DNA of 64,000 bases from Catenulispora sp. MAP5-51. GTDB taxonomy: Bacteria; Actinomycetota; Actinomycetes; Streptomycetales; Catenulisporaceae. Location: the NCBI RefSeq assembly GCF_041261205.1, contig NZ_JBGCCH010000013.1, positions 62,001 to 126,000 on the forward strand, given 5' to 3'. Shown here piece after piece: positions 1 to 8,827 of the stretch. Under the pieces are notes generated by a model. That model did no database searches. It was given only the letters and a program-made list of their open reading frames with translations, and had not been told where the DNA came from. Both the position numbers and the translations under genes were made by a program. Every line of letters begins with the position of its first letter. Within the stretch, counting starts at the first letter, position 1.

Positions 1-1
1 G

Positions 2-517
2 ATCGGCCAGATTCCGACGACTGCCGACGGTGCCGGCGGTGCGGACGGCGCGGACGGCGCGGACAGTGCCGCCGATGCCGACTGGGCGACGACGCTGCGT
101 CAGATGGCACTCGCCGCACGGGCGGTCATCCTCACCCACCCCTGGGCGCCGCCGGTCATCGAGTCCCGGACCGCGCCGGGACCGGCCACGCTTCGCCACA
201 TCGATGCGGTGCTAAGCGTCCTGCGAAAGGGTGGCTTCACGGTCGCCCAGACGCATCACGCCCTGCACATCCTCGGCAGCCGCCTGCTCGGGTTCACCCA
301 GGATCTCTTCGACGACTCGGCGGGCAGCTCCGGGGCCCTCGATCCCGAGACAGCCGCAGGCATCGTCAGCGAGCTCGGCGCCACCCTCCCCTACATCGCG
401 GAGATGGCCCTCGCGGTCACCCACCAAGGTGCTCTCGGCGGGTGTGACGACGACGCCGAGTTCCAGTTCGCGCTCGACTTCATCCTCGACGGTCTCGCCG
501 GGCTCCAGAACCGCTGA
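2..517 (+). CDS. TetR/AcrR family regulator, C-terminal part (5' end outside window)
   Basis: The frame is open from base 2, so the gene begins upstream and the DNA-binding N-terminus is missing. The visible 171 residues look like the all-helical ligand-binding C-terminal domain of TetR-type repressors (TetR_C_1): an HPWAP motif, then a GPATLRHIDAVLSVLRKGGF helix and HALHILGSRLLGFTQDLFDD. Residues 9-27 (about bases 26-82) are a low-complexity Gly/Ala/Asp tract that interrupts the domain and is repetitive at DNA level. The gene converges on the response regulator, with only 29 bp between the stops. Family call is firm; ligand and target unknown. Confidence 0.8.
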   Translation: MGQIPTTADGAGGADGADGADSAADADWATTLRQMALAARAVILTHPWAPPVIESRTAPGPATLRHIDAVLSVLRKGGFTVAQTHHALHILGSRLLGFTQDLFDDSAGSSGALDPETAAGIVSELGATLPYIAEMALAVTHQGALGGCDDDAEFQFALDFILDGLAGLQNR

Positions 518-546
518 TGCACGCGGCCACGTGAGCGCTACGAGCG

Positions 547-1233
547 CTACGACGTGCCGCCGGCGAGTCCGATCCGGTAGGCGAGGACGACTGCCTGGAC
601 CCGGTCGCGCAAGTCGAGCTTGGTCAGGATGCGTGACACGTAGGTCTTGACGGTCTCGGGCGTGATGAACAGGGACGCCGCGATCTCGGCGTTCGAGAGC
701 CCTTCGGCGAGGAGTTCGAGCACTTCCAGTTCGCGGGGCGTCAGTGTGCGCACGACGTCTTCGCGCGCCGTGCGGGAAGGGTCGCCCGGGCGGAGCCGTT
801 CTGCGAAGTGGCCGATGAGTGTGCGCGTCACCGCCGGCGCCAGCAGGGCTTCGCCGCGGGCGACGGTGCGGACGCCGTTGACCATCTCGGCCGGGGGTGC
901 GTCCTTCAGCAGGAAGCCGCTGGCTCCGGCGCGGAAGGCGTCGTAGACGTAGGCGTCGACGTTGAAGGTGGTGACGACGAGGATCTTCGGCGGGTCGGCG
1001 GCGTCGGGGCCGGCCAGGCGGCGGGTGGCTTGGATGCCGTCCAGCAGGGGCATGCGGATGTCCATCACCACCACGTCGGGGCGGATGCGGGTCGCCGTCT
1101 CGACCGCCTCGAGGCCGTTGGCGGATTCGCCGACGACTTCCATGTCGGGTTGGGCCGAGAAGATCGTGGCGTAGCCGGTGCGCACCAGTTCCTGGTCGTC
1201 GCAGACGAGCACGCGGATGGGGCGGTCGGTCAC
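547..1233 (-). CDS. NarL/LuxR-type response regulator
   Basis: A 228-residue two-component response regulator. Residues 5-120 form a receiver domain with the acidic pair D12/D13, phospho-acceptor D58 (VVVMDIRMP) and the conserved lysine in FLLKDA. Residues 165-225 form a LuxR-type helix-turn-helix (LTPRELEVLELLAEGLSNAE). The GTG start is chosen because an AGGAGT ribosome site lies just upstream and the receiver begins there; longer starts run into the kinase gene. Its start lies 4 bp after the kinase stop, so the pair is cotranscribed and probably translationally coupled. It should be activated by the adjacent kinase; targets are unknown. Confidence 0.92.
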   Translation of the reverse strand: MTDRPIRVLVCDDQELVRTGYATIFSAQPDMEVVGESANGLEAVETATRIRPDVVVMDIRMPLLDGIQATRRLAGPDAADPPKILVVTTFNVDAYVYDAFRAGASGFLLKDAPPAEMVNGVRTVARGEALLAPAVTRTLIGHFAERLRPGDPSRTAREDVVRTLTPRELEVLELLAEGLSNAEIAASLFITPETVKTYVSRILTKLDLRDRVQAVVLAYRIGLAGGTS

Positions 1234-1237
1234 GGGG

Positions 1238-2536
1238 TCACTCCTGATCGGGTTCGAACGGGATCCGTGCTCGGACGGCGAATCCGCCGTCCGGGCGGGG
1301 ACCGGCTTCCAGTTCACCATGAAGCACCCTGACACGTTCGCGCAGGCCCGCCAGTCCTCGGCCGCCGGACGGCAGATCCGGAGCGCGGAAAGGGAATCCG
1401 GAGGACGAGGTTCCTCCTGTCGCGCTTCCCTCGGTCGTGACCTCGACTTCCATGTGCCGCGGGTGCTGCTGTACCAAGACGTTCGTGCGTGCCGCGGCCG
1501 CGTACTTCATCGCGTTGGTCAGCGCCTCCTGCACCACGCGGTAGGCGGCCAGTTCGACCGCGGCCGGACGCGGCCGGTGTTCGCCGATCTCGCTGAATTC
1601 GACCGGCTGGCCTGTGGCCCTGGCCTGCTCGACCAGGTCTGCGATCGCGCCCTGGGCCGGAGCGCGGCCTGGGGCCCGGTCTAGGGCCCGGTCCGGAGCC
1701 CGATCGGGAGCCCGGTCCGGAGCTCGATCCGGAGCCCCGTCCCGGCGCGCCGTGTCGCCGGTCGCCTCCAGCACGCCGAGCAGGTAGCGCAGCTCGGTCA
1801 GCGCCCGGCGCCCGGTGTCGGACACCGCTGTCAGCCCAGCCTGGACCCGCTCCGGATGGGAGCTCAGCAGGAACTGCGCCGCATCGGCCTGCACCACCAT
1901 GGCGGTCACATGGTGGGTGACCACGTCGTGCAGCTCCCGGGCGATCCTGGCTCGTTCGGCAGCGCCGGCGGCCTCGGCGGCCAGCCGTCGCCGCTCGATC
2001 TCCTGCTCCCGCAGTCTGCGCATGACGCTGCCGGCCAGCCAGGCCACAGTGGTGACCAGATAGAAGACGGCGTAGTCGCCGAACCCATGGGGTGCGCCCA
2101 GGTAGTACAGCACCAATGCCAGCACCGCGTAGCCGACGGTCGCCGCGGCGGCAAGCGTGCGGCGCAAGCGATCCTGGTGGGCCCCGGCAGAATAAAGGGC
2201 CAGATACAGCCCGAGGCTGGCGAACGTCGTCGGGTAGCCCAGGGCCTGATCCGCGGCGAACGCGGAGCCGGTGACCGCCAGCACGGCCGCCGGGAACCTT
2301 CGCCGCACGGCCAGCGGCAGCGCCTGCGCCAGGGCCAGCGCGACGCTCAGCACGTCGGCCGGCCGGCCGGGCAGGTCACCGATCTGCGCACCGGCCTTCG
2401 ACAGCGCCGGAGCGAAGGCCAGCACCGCGAGCCCCGCCGCCAGCACGCCGTCCTCGACCGAGGCGTCCCGCTGTCCCAGCAAGCCTGCCGCGCCTCGCGG
2501 CGACAGCGGCCGACGAGGCGTGGCGGACGTTTTCAC
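1238..2536 (-). CDS. Sensor histidine kinase, HisKA_3/NarX-like
   Basis: A 432-residue membrane sensor kinase. Residues 30-170 hold several hydrophobic helices. The dimerisation/phosphoacceptor motif ELHDVVTHHV (His near 203) and a C-terminal HATPase_c domain (EALTNAMKYA and GRGLAGLRERV boxes) follow. The GTG start shares one base with the TAG of the CPBP protease gene and has a GGAGGA site. An odd feature is a run of APDR repeats (about residues 265-293, from a 12-bp DNA repeat) between the two kinase domains. It very likely phosphorylates the response regulator encoded immediately downstream. Confidence 0.92.
   Translation of the reverse strand: MKTSATPRRPLSPRGAAGLLGQRDASVEDGVLAAGLAVLAFAPALSKAGAQIGDLPGRPADVLSVALALAQALPLAVRRRFPAAVLAVTGSAFAADQALGYPTTFASLGLYLALYSAGAHQDRLRRTLAAAATVGYAVLALVLYYLGAPHGFGDYAVFYLVTTVAWLAGSVMRRLREQEIERRRLAAEAAGAAERARIARELHDVVTHHVTAMVVQADAAQFLLSSHPERVQAGLTAVSDTGRRALTELRYLLGVLEATGDTARRDGAPDRAPDRAPDRAPDRALDRAPGRAPAQGAIADLVEQARATGQPVEFSEIGEHRPRPAAVELAAYRVVQEALTNAMKYAAAARTNVLVQQHPRHMEVEVTTEGSATGGTSSSGFPFRAPDLPSGGRGLAGLRERVRVLHGELEAGPRPDGGFAVRARIPFEPDQE
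1656..1742 (-). repeat. 12-bp tandem repeat inside the kinase gene
   Basis: About seven degenerate copies of a 12-bp unit (consensus on + strand gcccggtccgga) encode consecutive APDR tetrapeptides in the linker between the DHp and ATPase domains. Unit length is a multiple of three, so copy-number change would keep the frame. Confidence 0.85.
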
Positions 2537-3435
2537 TAGCGGTTCCTCCGGTCGGCGCGTCGAGCGGGCACCACATTGCCACGCCGGCGGGCGGCGGCGA
2601 ACATCGGTATCGCCAGCAGCAGGCCGATCACCACCGGAAAGACCGACGCCTCCAGCCCGAACGCGCCGCCGGTCAGCAGATGCGAGCCGCTGGTCCGCAC
2701 GCTGAACAGCCGGGCGTCGGGGGTGTGCCCGGAGACCGGGACGCCCAGCAGCTGCTCGGCACTGTTCCAGACGAAGTGCAACGCGGCGACCAGCCACATG
2801 CTGCGCTGCCACAGGAACGCCGCCCCCAACATCACCCCGGCCTCGACGGCTATGGCCAATCCACTCCACAGCGTCGCCCCGGGGTTGGCCATGTGCACCG
2901 CACCGAAGAACAACGCGGTGGCCGCGACCGCGACCCGACTCCCCCACCGCTGCTCAATGGCCTGCAACGCCACTCCGCGGAACATCAGCTCCTCGGTCAG
3001 CGCCGCCCCCGCCTGAACCGCCAGCACCGAGGCCACCGTTCCGACAACCGCGTGGTGCGCCCAGGAGAACGAGTACCCGCCGAAGGCCACGATCAGCAGC
3101 GTCGAGACCGCGACGAACCCCAGCCCCATCGCGCCGCCCAACAACGCCTGCCGCCCGGCACCGCGCCACGCGATCTCCGGGGTGGCCCGCCGCGCCAGGC
3201 GACGCATCACCACCCAATAGACGCCCACTGCGACGCCCCTTCCCAGCACCGGCACCGGACCCGGCCCGGTCGCGGTCACACCGGCGACCAGGCCCACGCC
3301 CACCAGCCCGGCCAACGCCCAGCCCAGCGGGCCATGCACAATCCGACCCCAGCGACCCCAGCGACCCCGATCCGGACCGGATCGCATCGGCCCATGATCG
3401 AAGTCTGCGTCACGGCGAACATCTGTCGTGCTCAT
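2536..3435 (-). CDS. CPBP family intramembrane glutamic protease
   Basis: A 299-residue polytopic membrane protein of the CPBP (Rce1/Abi) family. The diagnostic motifs are present in order: EELMFRG (about residue 147), FGAVHMANP (about 180) and ALHFVWN (about 220), supplying the catalytic glutamates and histidines. The start is set by a GGGGAGG site ahead of MSTTDV; a longer in-frame start lacks one. The stop overlaps the kinase start by one base, making this the first gene of a protease-kinase-regulator operon. Such proteins cleave membrane substrates or give bacteriocin self-immunity; the substrate here is unknown. Confidence 0.88.
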   Translation of the reverse strand: MSTTDVRRDADFDHGPMRSGPDRGRWGRWGRIVHGPLGWALAGLVGVGLVAGVTATGPGPVPVLGRGVAVGVYWVVMRRLARRATPEIAWRGAGRQALLGGAMGLGFVAVSTLLIVAFGGYSFSWAHHAVVGTVASVLAVQAGAALTEELMFRGVALQAIEQRWGSRVAVAATALFFGAVHMANPGATLWSGLAIAVEAGVMLGAAFLWQRSMWLVAALHFVWNSAEQLLGVPVSGHTPDARLFSVRTSGSHLLTGGAFGLEASVFPVVIGLLLAIPMFAAARRRGNVVPARRADRRNR

Positions 3436-3500
3436 CGACTGCCTCCCCAGCGTTCCGGCCGCCTGAGCAGCGGCCACGCAAGCAACGCTAGGGATCCGAC

Positions 3501-3557
3501 CGCATCCCCCGAGTCACCCGCCGGCGGACGAATCCGGTAGCTCGCTCGGGGGATGCG
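3501..3557. promoter_or_regulatory. 13-bp perfect inverted repeat upstream of the CPBP-kinase-regulator operon
   Basis: CGCATCCCCCGAG at 3501-3513 is exactly complemented by CTCGGGGGATGCG at 3545-3557, with a 31-bp spacer. It lies 66 bp upstream of the operon's first start codon. It could be an operator bound by the encoded response regulator or a long-looped hairpin in the leader. Confidence 0.5.
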
Positions 3558-3733
3558 CGAGAGTGATCACGCCCCGATGGAGGAGTTCTCAAACAACATG
3601 TACGCCGCCAGAGTCTGCTGCCAGGTTCCGTAGGGGTAGACCCTCATGCTGGGGAGCGCGTGCGATATCCCAGACGGCGGGGCAAGGTGAGAACTTTGTC
3701 AGCCTGAGCCGGGCGGGAACAGCTGGATCGGCG

Positions 3734-3774
3734 GTGGGTCCCCGAACCTTAAAGGCTCGCGGACCCACTTTCTT
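3734..3774. terminator. Hairpin terminator after the propeller gene
   Basis: GTGGGTCC (3734-3741) pairs with GGACCCAC (3761-3768) and is followed on the + strand by TTTCTT. It lies about 40 bp beyond the stop of the minus-strand propeller gene. The T-tract suits + strand termination, but U-less hairpins also terminate in GC-rich actinobacteria. Confidence 0.6.
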
Positions 3775-3807
3775 CGTTGCTGCGCCTGCCCTCCACGGCG
3801 CGCCGTG

Positions 3808-5550
3808 TCACCCGGTGTTGCTCAAGGCGAAGGCGACGACGTCCGCGCCCTTCTCCGGCGCCGCGGGTAGCACGATCAGTCGGTCGCCGGTCACGTACGC
3901 CGCTGCCGCGGGGCCGCTCCAGTCGGTGGCGATCGTACCGTTGATGCCGGCGGCGAGGTTGCCGCCGTCGCTCATCGCGAACGCGGTCAGGCGGGGGGAT
4001 GAGCCGGGGGCGCCGGCTTCGAAGACTGTGACCTTCTGGGGGTCCTGGGCGGCGATGATGACCGGGCCGGTGGGGGCGGGCGGGGACTGCCACAGTTTCT
4101 TGCCGGAGGACAGGTCGAAGGCGGCCAGGGCGGTGGTCGCGTCCTTGTCGGCGGTGGGGGCGATGAAGGTGGTGTCCTGGACGTGCGGCAGCTGCTGCTG
4201 GTCGGTTTGGGGGCCGACGTTCAGGTTCAGCTTGCCGAAGTCGCCGGAGCCGGGGATCGTCGCCTTCGCCTTGCCCTGGGCGTCGAAGGTGTAGTAGTTG
4301 TCCAGGGTGGGCGACTCGACGTGCACGATCGTCGGGAGCGCCGCCTCGACCAGGGTGATCTGCGCGCCGTTCAGGCCCTCCGGGGGCAGCGGGGTGCGCC
4401 ACAGGTCGGCGCCGGTGTGCGCGTCCTTGCGTACCGCCACGGGGCCGGCTCCGCAGTCCTCGATCAGGGCGACGAAGGTGCTCTTGGCCGCCAGCTGGTC
4501 CGGCTTGCACGGCGGGTTGGCTGCCTTGGCGAGGTCGGAGGTCCACAGCTGCTTGCCGTCGGCCGCGTTCCAGGCCGTCACCGTCGTGCCGATCTGGCCG
4601 GCCACCATGTCTGCGCCCATCGCCATCATCGGCATCGTGCCGGGCGCCGAGCCCGGCGTGGCACCGAGGGTCTGCGTCCACACCGTCTTGCCGTTGGCGG
4701 TGTTGATCGCCGCGACGGTGTTGCAGTTGCCGACGGCGCCGTACTGCACCATGCCGATGCCCTGGACCGTCACCTGGCTCATCTGGCAGATCGCCGCCCC
4801 CTGGCCGGGAACCGGGAGCGTCCACACCTGCTTGCCGGTCTCGGCGTCGTAGGCCTTCAGCGCGCCGGCGTCGCCGCGCACGACCGTCTTCTTGTTCACC
4901 AGCCAGCTGCCGACCACCGTCGCGGCGTCGCCGGACGCGGGCGCGGACCACTTCGCCTGGACGGTCGCGCCCGCGGTCGTGTGCGAGTCCTGGCCCGGGA
5001 TGTTGACGGTCGAACCGCCGGTCGTCGACTTCGCCGAGCTGCCGTGCAGCAGCACCGCGCCCACGGTGCCCGCGCTCACGAGCACGATGGCCGCCACGCC
5101 GATGATCGCCCTGCGCGGAGCGCGGCTCGGTGCGGGAGCCGGCGGCTGGTAGACCGGCTGCCGTTCGGGGTTGTACGAGAACTGGGGCGGCACCGGGTAC
5201 GACTCGTTGCCAGTGCCCATACCCCAGTTCGCCGAGACGCCCTGGGACGAACGCTGCTCGAACGGCGGCGGGGGCGTCATCGGGGCCTGCGGTTGCTCAG
5301 GCTGCGCGCCGTGCCCGCCATGACTGCCATGACCGCTGCCGTGATGGTCCGTGCCGAACAGCGACGGGAACCGCGGCGGCTGCCGCTCACGGTGCCCCTG
5401 TCCCTGTCCGGGAAGAGCCTCGTCCGGACGGTAGGGCGAATGCATCACCGGGGGAGCCGGCGGCGGAGAGGAGTCGTAGGGGCTTTCGTCCTGCGGCTGC
5501 GGCGCGAACGGGTTCGGCCGCTGCACCGGCTCGTCAGGCGGTGTGCTCAT
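3808..5550 (-). CDS. Membrane-anchored PQQ-like beta-propeller protein
   Basis: A 580-residue protein. Residues 1-145 are a Pro/Gln/His-rich, probably disordered cytoplasmic tail. Residues about 147-170 (AIIGVAAIVLVSAGTVGAVL) form one transmembrane helix. The rest is extracellular and shows PQQ/WD40-like propeller blades (AYDAETGKQVWTLPVPGQG, AINTANGKTVWTQTL, AWNAADGKQLWTSDL, AFDLSSGKKLWQSPP). Such proteins are common in actinomycetes and are often labelled BamB-like, but there is no outer membrane here and no quinone-enzyme motif is evident, so a binding or scaffold role is more likely. It follows the polysaccharide operon on the same strand after a 233-bp gap. Confidence 0.8.
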   Translation of the reverse strand: MSTPPDEPVQRPNPFAPQPQDESPYDSSPPPAPPVMHSPYRPDEALPGQGQGHRERQPPRFPSLFGTDHHGSGHGSHGGHGAQPEQPQAPMTPPPPFEQRSSQGVSANWGMGTGNESYPVPPQFSYNPERQPVYQPPAPAPSRAPRRAIIGVAAIVLVSAGTVGAVLLHGSSAKSTTGGSTVNIPGQDSHTTAGATVQAKWSAPASGDAATVVGSWLVNKKTVVRGDAGALKAYDAETGKQVWTLPVPGQGAAICQMSQVTVQGIGMVQYGAVGNCNTVAAINTANGKTVWTQTLGATPGSAPGTMPMMAMGADMVAGQIGTTVTAWNAADGKQLWTSDLAKAANPPCKPDQLAAKSTFVALIEDCGAGPVAVRKDAHTGADLWRTPLPPEGLNGAQITLVEAALPTIVHVESPTLDNYYTFDAQGKAKATIPGSGDFGKLNLNVGPQTDQQQLPHVQDTTFIAPTADKDATTALAAFDLSSGKKLWQSPPAPTGPVIIAAQDPQKVTVFEAGAPGSSPRLTAFAMSDGGNLAAGINGTIATDWSGPAAAAYVTGDRLIVLPAAPEKGADVVAFALSNTG

Positions 5551-5783
5551 ATCGTCGTGTCCCTACTTGAGACGTTCCTGGTGAGAGGGGGAACCCACAC
5601 GACACCCCCGCCAAGATCTTGAAATCATGGATCGCCGGACTCTCACCGAGATCCCCCAGAGAGATTTTATCGATCCGCAAGGCGTCTACGAAACCCGATA
5701 CCCGCCGCTTATCAGGAGGGATACAGGCCCACCGGGCGGCTGAAGGCGGTTCCTGACGCAGCACCGTGCGGCGCGATCCGGAA

Positions 5784-7604
5784 TCACCTTCGGACGTAGA
5801 CCAAGTACTGACCGTTCTGCAGCAGCAGTCGATAGTCCTTCAGCACCGGTGAGCCGTGCAGCTGCTTGAACACGTCATCAGCCGTGGGACCGGTGAACCG
5901 CATCACGATCACCTGGATCCCGTTGGCGGCGGGAGCGTCGAGGCTGCGGAACCACAGATTCTCGTTGGTGGTCTTGCTGCCTTCGTAGATGACACGGTCC
6001 AGCACCGGGAACAGTGCCTTCTCGTTGCCGTAGGCGTTCATCAGGATCAGGCCGTGGGTGTGATACTCCAGCTCGTCGGCCACTTGGGCCTGATAGGACA
6101 GGTATCCGAGGTCGTTGGTGGCTTCGGCCGCGATGGCCACCTGGTGGTGGACGGTGGCCACGGCGCCCATCGCGGCCACGGCGAAGGCGGCCGTGACGGC
6201 GACGGCGGCCGAGATCCAGCCCGGCAGGCGGCGCCTCCCCTTGCCGGGCAACTGGCTGAGCAGATAGCCGACGAGCAAGGCGGCCGGCAGGATCGGCGGC
6301 AACCCGAAACGCAGGTTGTCGAGGTCGTTGTTGATGTCCGGCACGCCGAACGGGAACTGGCCGGACTCGATCGAGTACAGATGGAAGGGCGACAGCATGA
6401 CCAGGCACAGCAGCGGGAGGCTGCGCGCCGACAACCGTTCCCGGCACAACAGCAGCACCAGGCCCGCGGCCGCGGCTATCAGGACCGCGAGACCGACGTC
6501 GGCGATCACCGCCGTGCCGTAGCCGTGCAGGGCCACGCGCCAATGGCCGATCTCCGCGTCGGTCCGTCCGGCCATCTGCTTGGCGGCGGACTCCGAGCCG
6601 ACGAGGAAGTTCAGCGGGTTGCCGAAGATGGCCCAGTTGTACAGCAGCCAGCCGCCCGCCGCGACGCCCAGGCCGAACACCGCCGCCACCAGGCCGAGGC
6701 CGCGGACATCGCGCCAGTTGTGGCCGTTCTTGCGCGCGATCACCATCACGGTGATGACATACAGGACGCCGAGGAACCAAGCCTCGTACCGGCACAGCAT
6801 CGCCGCCAGGCCCGCCATGCTGCTGGCCATCAGGCTGGTGGGACGGCCGGAGGTGGCCCAGCGCAGCAGGTAGAGGACCGCGACCAGCGTGCAGGCGAAG
6901 AACGGCAGCTCGTCCATGGAGGTGCTCTGCATGTACAGCACGTTCGGGTTCGCCATGAACACCATGGCCGCCGCGACAGCGGGCCACACGCGTTCGGGGT
7001 CGTAGACCCGGATGATGCGGTACACGGCTTGCGAGGCCACCACATACGCCGCCATCGACACCAGCGAGCCGGACAGCCCCGTGTGGTACATGTACCAGTT
7101 CCACGCCAGCAACGCCTGCAGGATGTGCGGCAGCGGCAGCCACACGCCGCCGAGCTGGGCGATGCCCGGGGTCGTGCCCGAGATGACGCGGCGCCCGATC
7201 TCCAGGTGGGAGTACGAGTCCTTGATCGCCATCGTGATGTGCAGGTGGGCGTAGTAGCCGTACGCCGCGATCGAGAAGGCGATCGCGACGGCGGTGAGGG
7301 CGACCACGGTCCAGCGGTCGGACTTCGGGACCGCCTTGTGTCCCTGTCCCTGTTCCTCGCGGACCGTCGGCCGGCGGACCATCGGGATCAGCATGGTCTC
7401 GTCGGCTATATAGCTGTTAGCCCGATTCTTGCCGGGTGACTCCTGGTCCGCGGGCGACGCGGTCGGCTCGGCCGATTCGGTCAGCTCGGTCGGCTCAGCC
7501 GATTCGGTCAGCTCGGCCCCGTCGCGGTCGAGGTTCTCCGACGGCTCCGCCGTGTCCTGGCCCTGCTCGGCCTCCGGGGAACCGGCGTCGACGGTGGCGG
7601 TCAA
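5784..7604 (-). CDS. GT-C-fold-like polytopic membrane protein, putative glycosyltransferase
   Basis: A 606-residue protein. Residues 1-95 are an acidic Glu/Ser/Thr/Pro-rich tail with ESAEPTEL-type repeats. About 11-12 membrane helices follow, then a roughly 100-residue C-terminal extracytoplasmic domain. The first external loop carries KDSYSHLEIGRR and GGVWLPLPH, as in dolichyl/polyprenyl-phosphate sugar-dependent GT-C enzymes (ArnT/PMT-like), where an acidic residue after helix 1 is catalytic. The TTG start overlaps the upstream stop as TTGA and has a GGAG site, so translation is coupled to the lipoprotein gene. Probably adds a lipid-linked sugar to the product of the upstream synthase; the sugar is unknown. 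Confidence 0.7.
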   Translation of the reverse strand: MTATVDAGSPEAEQGQDTAEPSENLDRDGAELTESAEPTELTESAEPTASPADQESPGKNRANSYIADETMLIPMVRRPTVREEQGQGHKAVPKSDRWTVVALTAVAIAFSIAAYGYYAHLHITMAIKDSYSHLEIGRRVISGTTPGIAQLGGVWLPLPHILQALLAWNWYMYHTGLSGSLVSMAAYVVASQAVYRIIRVYDPERVWPAVAAAMVFMANPNVLYMQSTSMDELPFFACTLVAVLYLLRWATSGRPTSLMASSMAGLAAMLCRYEAWFLGVLYVITVMVIARKNGHNWRDVRGLGLVAAVFGLGVAAGGWLLYNWAIFGNPLNFLVGSESAAKQMAGRTDAEIGHWRVALHGYGTAVIADVGLAVLIAAAAGLVLLLCRERLSARSLPLLCLVMLSPFHLYSIESGQFPFGVPDINNDLDNLRFGLPPILPAALLVGYLLSQLPGKGRRRLPGWISAAVAVTAAFAVAAMGAVATVHHQVAIAAEATNDLGYLSYQAQVADELEYHTHGLILMNAYGNEKALFPVLDRVIYEGSKTTNENLWFRSLDAPAANGIQVIVMRFTGPTADDVFKQLHGSPVLKDYRLLLQNGQYLVYVRR

Positions 7605-8827
7605 GAGTGGCTCCAGCCCTGGGAGAAGCAGGTCTTGATGGCCGAGTCCCCGCGTCCGATGAACGATCCCGACGGATAGCTCGCGGCGTTGGCCGTGTTG
7701 GCGTTGCTGTCGAGCATCCAGAAGTACAGCCCGCGCATATGGAGTGCGCGTGCACTGTCACACGCGGCGGTGAACCAGTTGACCTGGACCTGCGGTTCTA
7801 TGGCGGCGGTCGCACCACCCCAGGCACCGGGATTGGCGTACACACCGGCCTGCGCCGGGATGCCCAGCTCCTGAATCGCGGTCTGGGCCAGGACCGACGC
7901 GGGCCGGTTCTTGAGCCAGGCGGTCCAGGCCGCGGACAGCTGGTCCACGGTGGCCGAGTCGGGCAGGTGGACCGGCGGATAGGCGTCCACGCCGACACCC
8001 GGCACCGCGCTCGGAACCTGTGCGTGGTCCCAGGTGTTCCAGGTGCTGGCATAGGTGATCAGTCCGCCGAAGCGGGCCTGGCCGTCGGCGACCACCTGGC
8101 GCCACTGCGTGGCGGAGTTGATGAACGCGTCCAGCTCGGTGCCCACCACGAACTCCTCCGCGTCCTGGGCCTTGGCGACCGCGAAGTACGGGTCCAGGAA
8201 CGCGCGGTAGCTGGCGAACCATCCGTCGACGTTCGGCGGGGCGATGCTTCCCCGCCAGGCTCCGGAAGGCAGGAGGTTGGCCTCATCAAGAAGCGGCCGC
8301 ACCATCACCCTCAGGCCCCTGGCCTTGGCCGCGGCGATGATCCGGCCCAGCTGAGCCGGGCTCGGCGTAATGCCGGAGGTGCCGTAGACGCGGGTGGGAT
8401 GCACGCCGTCGGTGAAGATCGGGAAAGCGATCGCGACGCTGTTCGCCCCCAGCCCGACGACATAGTTCAGCAGCCGGCCAGCGGTGGCGTCCACCACGGC
8501 GTTGCTGCCGATCGTGTGCCAGTACAGGTTGATGCCCAGGTCCGCCGGGATGTTCCGGACCGGGGTCGGCACCTGGGACGGCGGCCCGACGGTGCTGGGC
8601 ACCGAGCCCGCGCCCTCCTCCGGGCCGATCCCGACGGCCTGTGGCTGGGGGGTCAGCTGCGGGTGGGCCGGGTCTCCGCTCTGCGGCGCGGCCACGATCG
8701 CGTCGGTGCCGTCCGGGAGCCCCGGCGCCATTTGGGCACAGCCGGCCGTCACCAGGAGGACGGCGGCGGCGACCGTCGCCGCGACGGCGCGAGAGGCCGT
8801 AGCGGGTATTCGTATCGGAGCCCTCAT
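7601..8827 (-). CDS. Secreted TIM-barrel glycoside hydrolase-like lipoprotein (GH113-like)
   Basis: A 408-residue lipoprotein. Its signal peptide ends in LLVTAGC, with the lipidated Cys near residue 30. A Pro/Gln-rich spacer follows, then a beta/alpha-barrel: GINLYWHTIG..., VRPLLDEANL, VVGTELDAFIN (about residue 227, resembling the acid/base Glu of clan GH-A), TYASTWNTWD, GVDAYPPVHL and a late QELGIPA Glu that could be the nucleophile. The fold resembles GH113 mannanases, but the family is not certain. The ATG overlaps the synthase stop as ATGA and has a GGGGGA site. Located between a synthase and a GT-C protein, it may trim the nascent polysaccharide. Confidence 0.7.
   Translation of the reverse strand: MRAPIRIPATASRAVAATVAAAVLLVTAGCAQMAPGLPDGTDAIVAAPQSGDPAHPQLTPQPQAVGIGPEEGAGSVPSTVGPPSQVPTPVRNIPADLGINLYWHTIGSNAVVDATAGRLLNYVVGLGANSVAIAFPIFTDGVHPTRVYGTSGITPSPAQLGRIIAAAKARGLRVMVRPLLDEANLLPSGAWRGSIAPPNVDGWFASYRAFLDPYFAVAKAQDAEEFVVGTELDAFINSATQWRQVVADGQARFGGLITYASTWNTWDHAQVPSAVPGVGVDAYPPVHLPDSATVDQLSAAWTAWLKNRPASVLAQTAIQELGIPAQAGVYANPGAWGGATAAIEPQVQVNWFTAACDSARALHMRGLYFWMLDSNANTANAASYPSGSFIGRGDSAIKTCFSQGWSHS

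Larger units (their letters stand above)
3436..3807. other. Intergenic region between two minus-strand operons (372 bp)
   Basis: It holds the inverted repeat at 3501-3557 (upstream of the CPBP operon) and the hairpin at 3734-3768 (downstream of the propeller gene). No credible gene is seen between them. Confidence 0.6.

Noticed and set aside
3577-3633. A tiny frame MEEFSNNMYAARVCCQVP that recalls a ribosomal peptide precursor
   Set aside because: No convincing ribosome site, no core/leader pattern and no modifying enzymes nearby.
5534-5764. A 76-codon minus frame upstream of the propeller gene
   Set aside because: It overlaps the propeller start in another frame, lacks a good ribosome site and shows no family pattern; treated as leader DNA.
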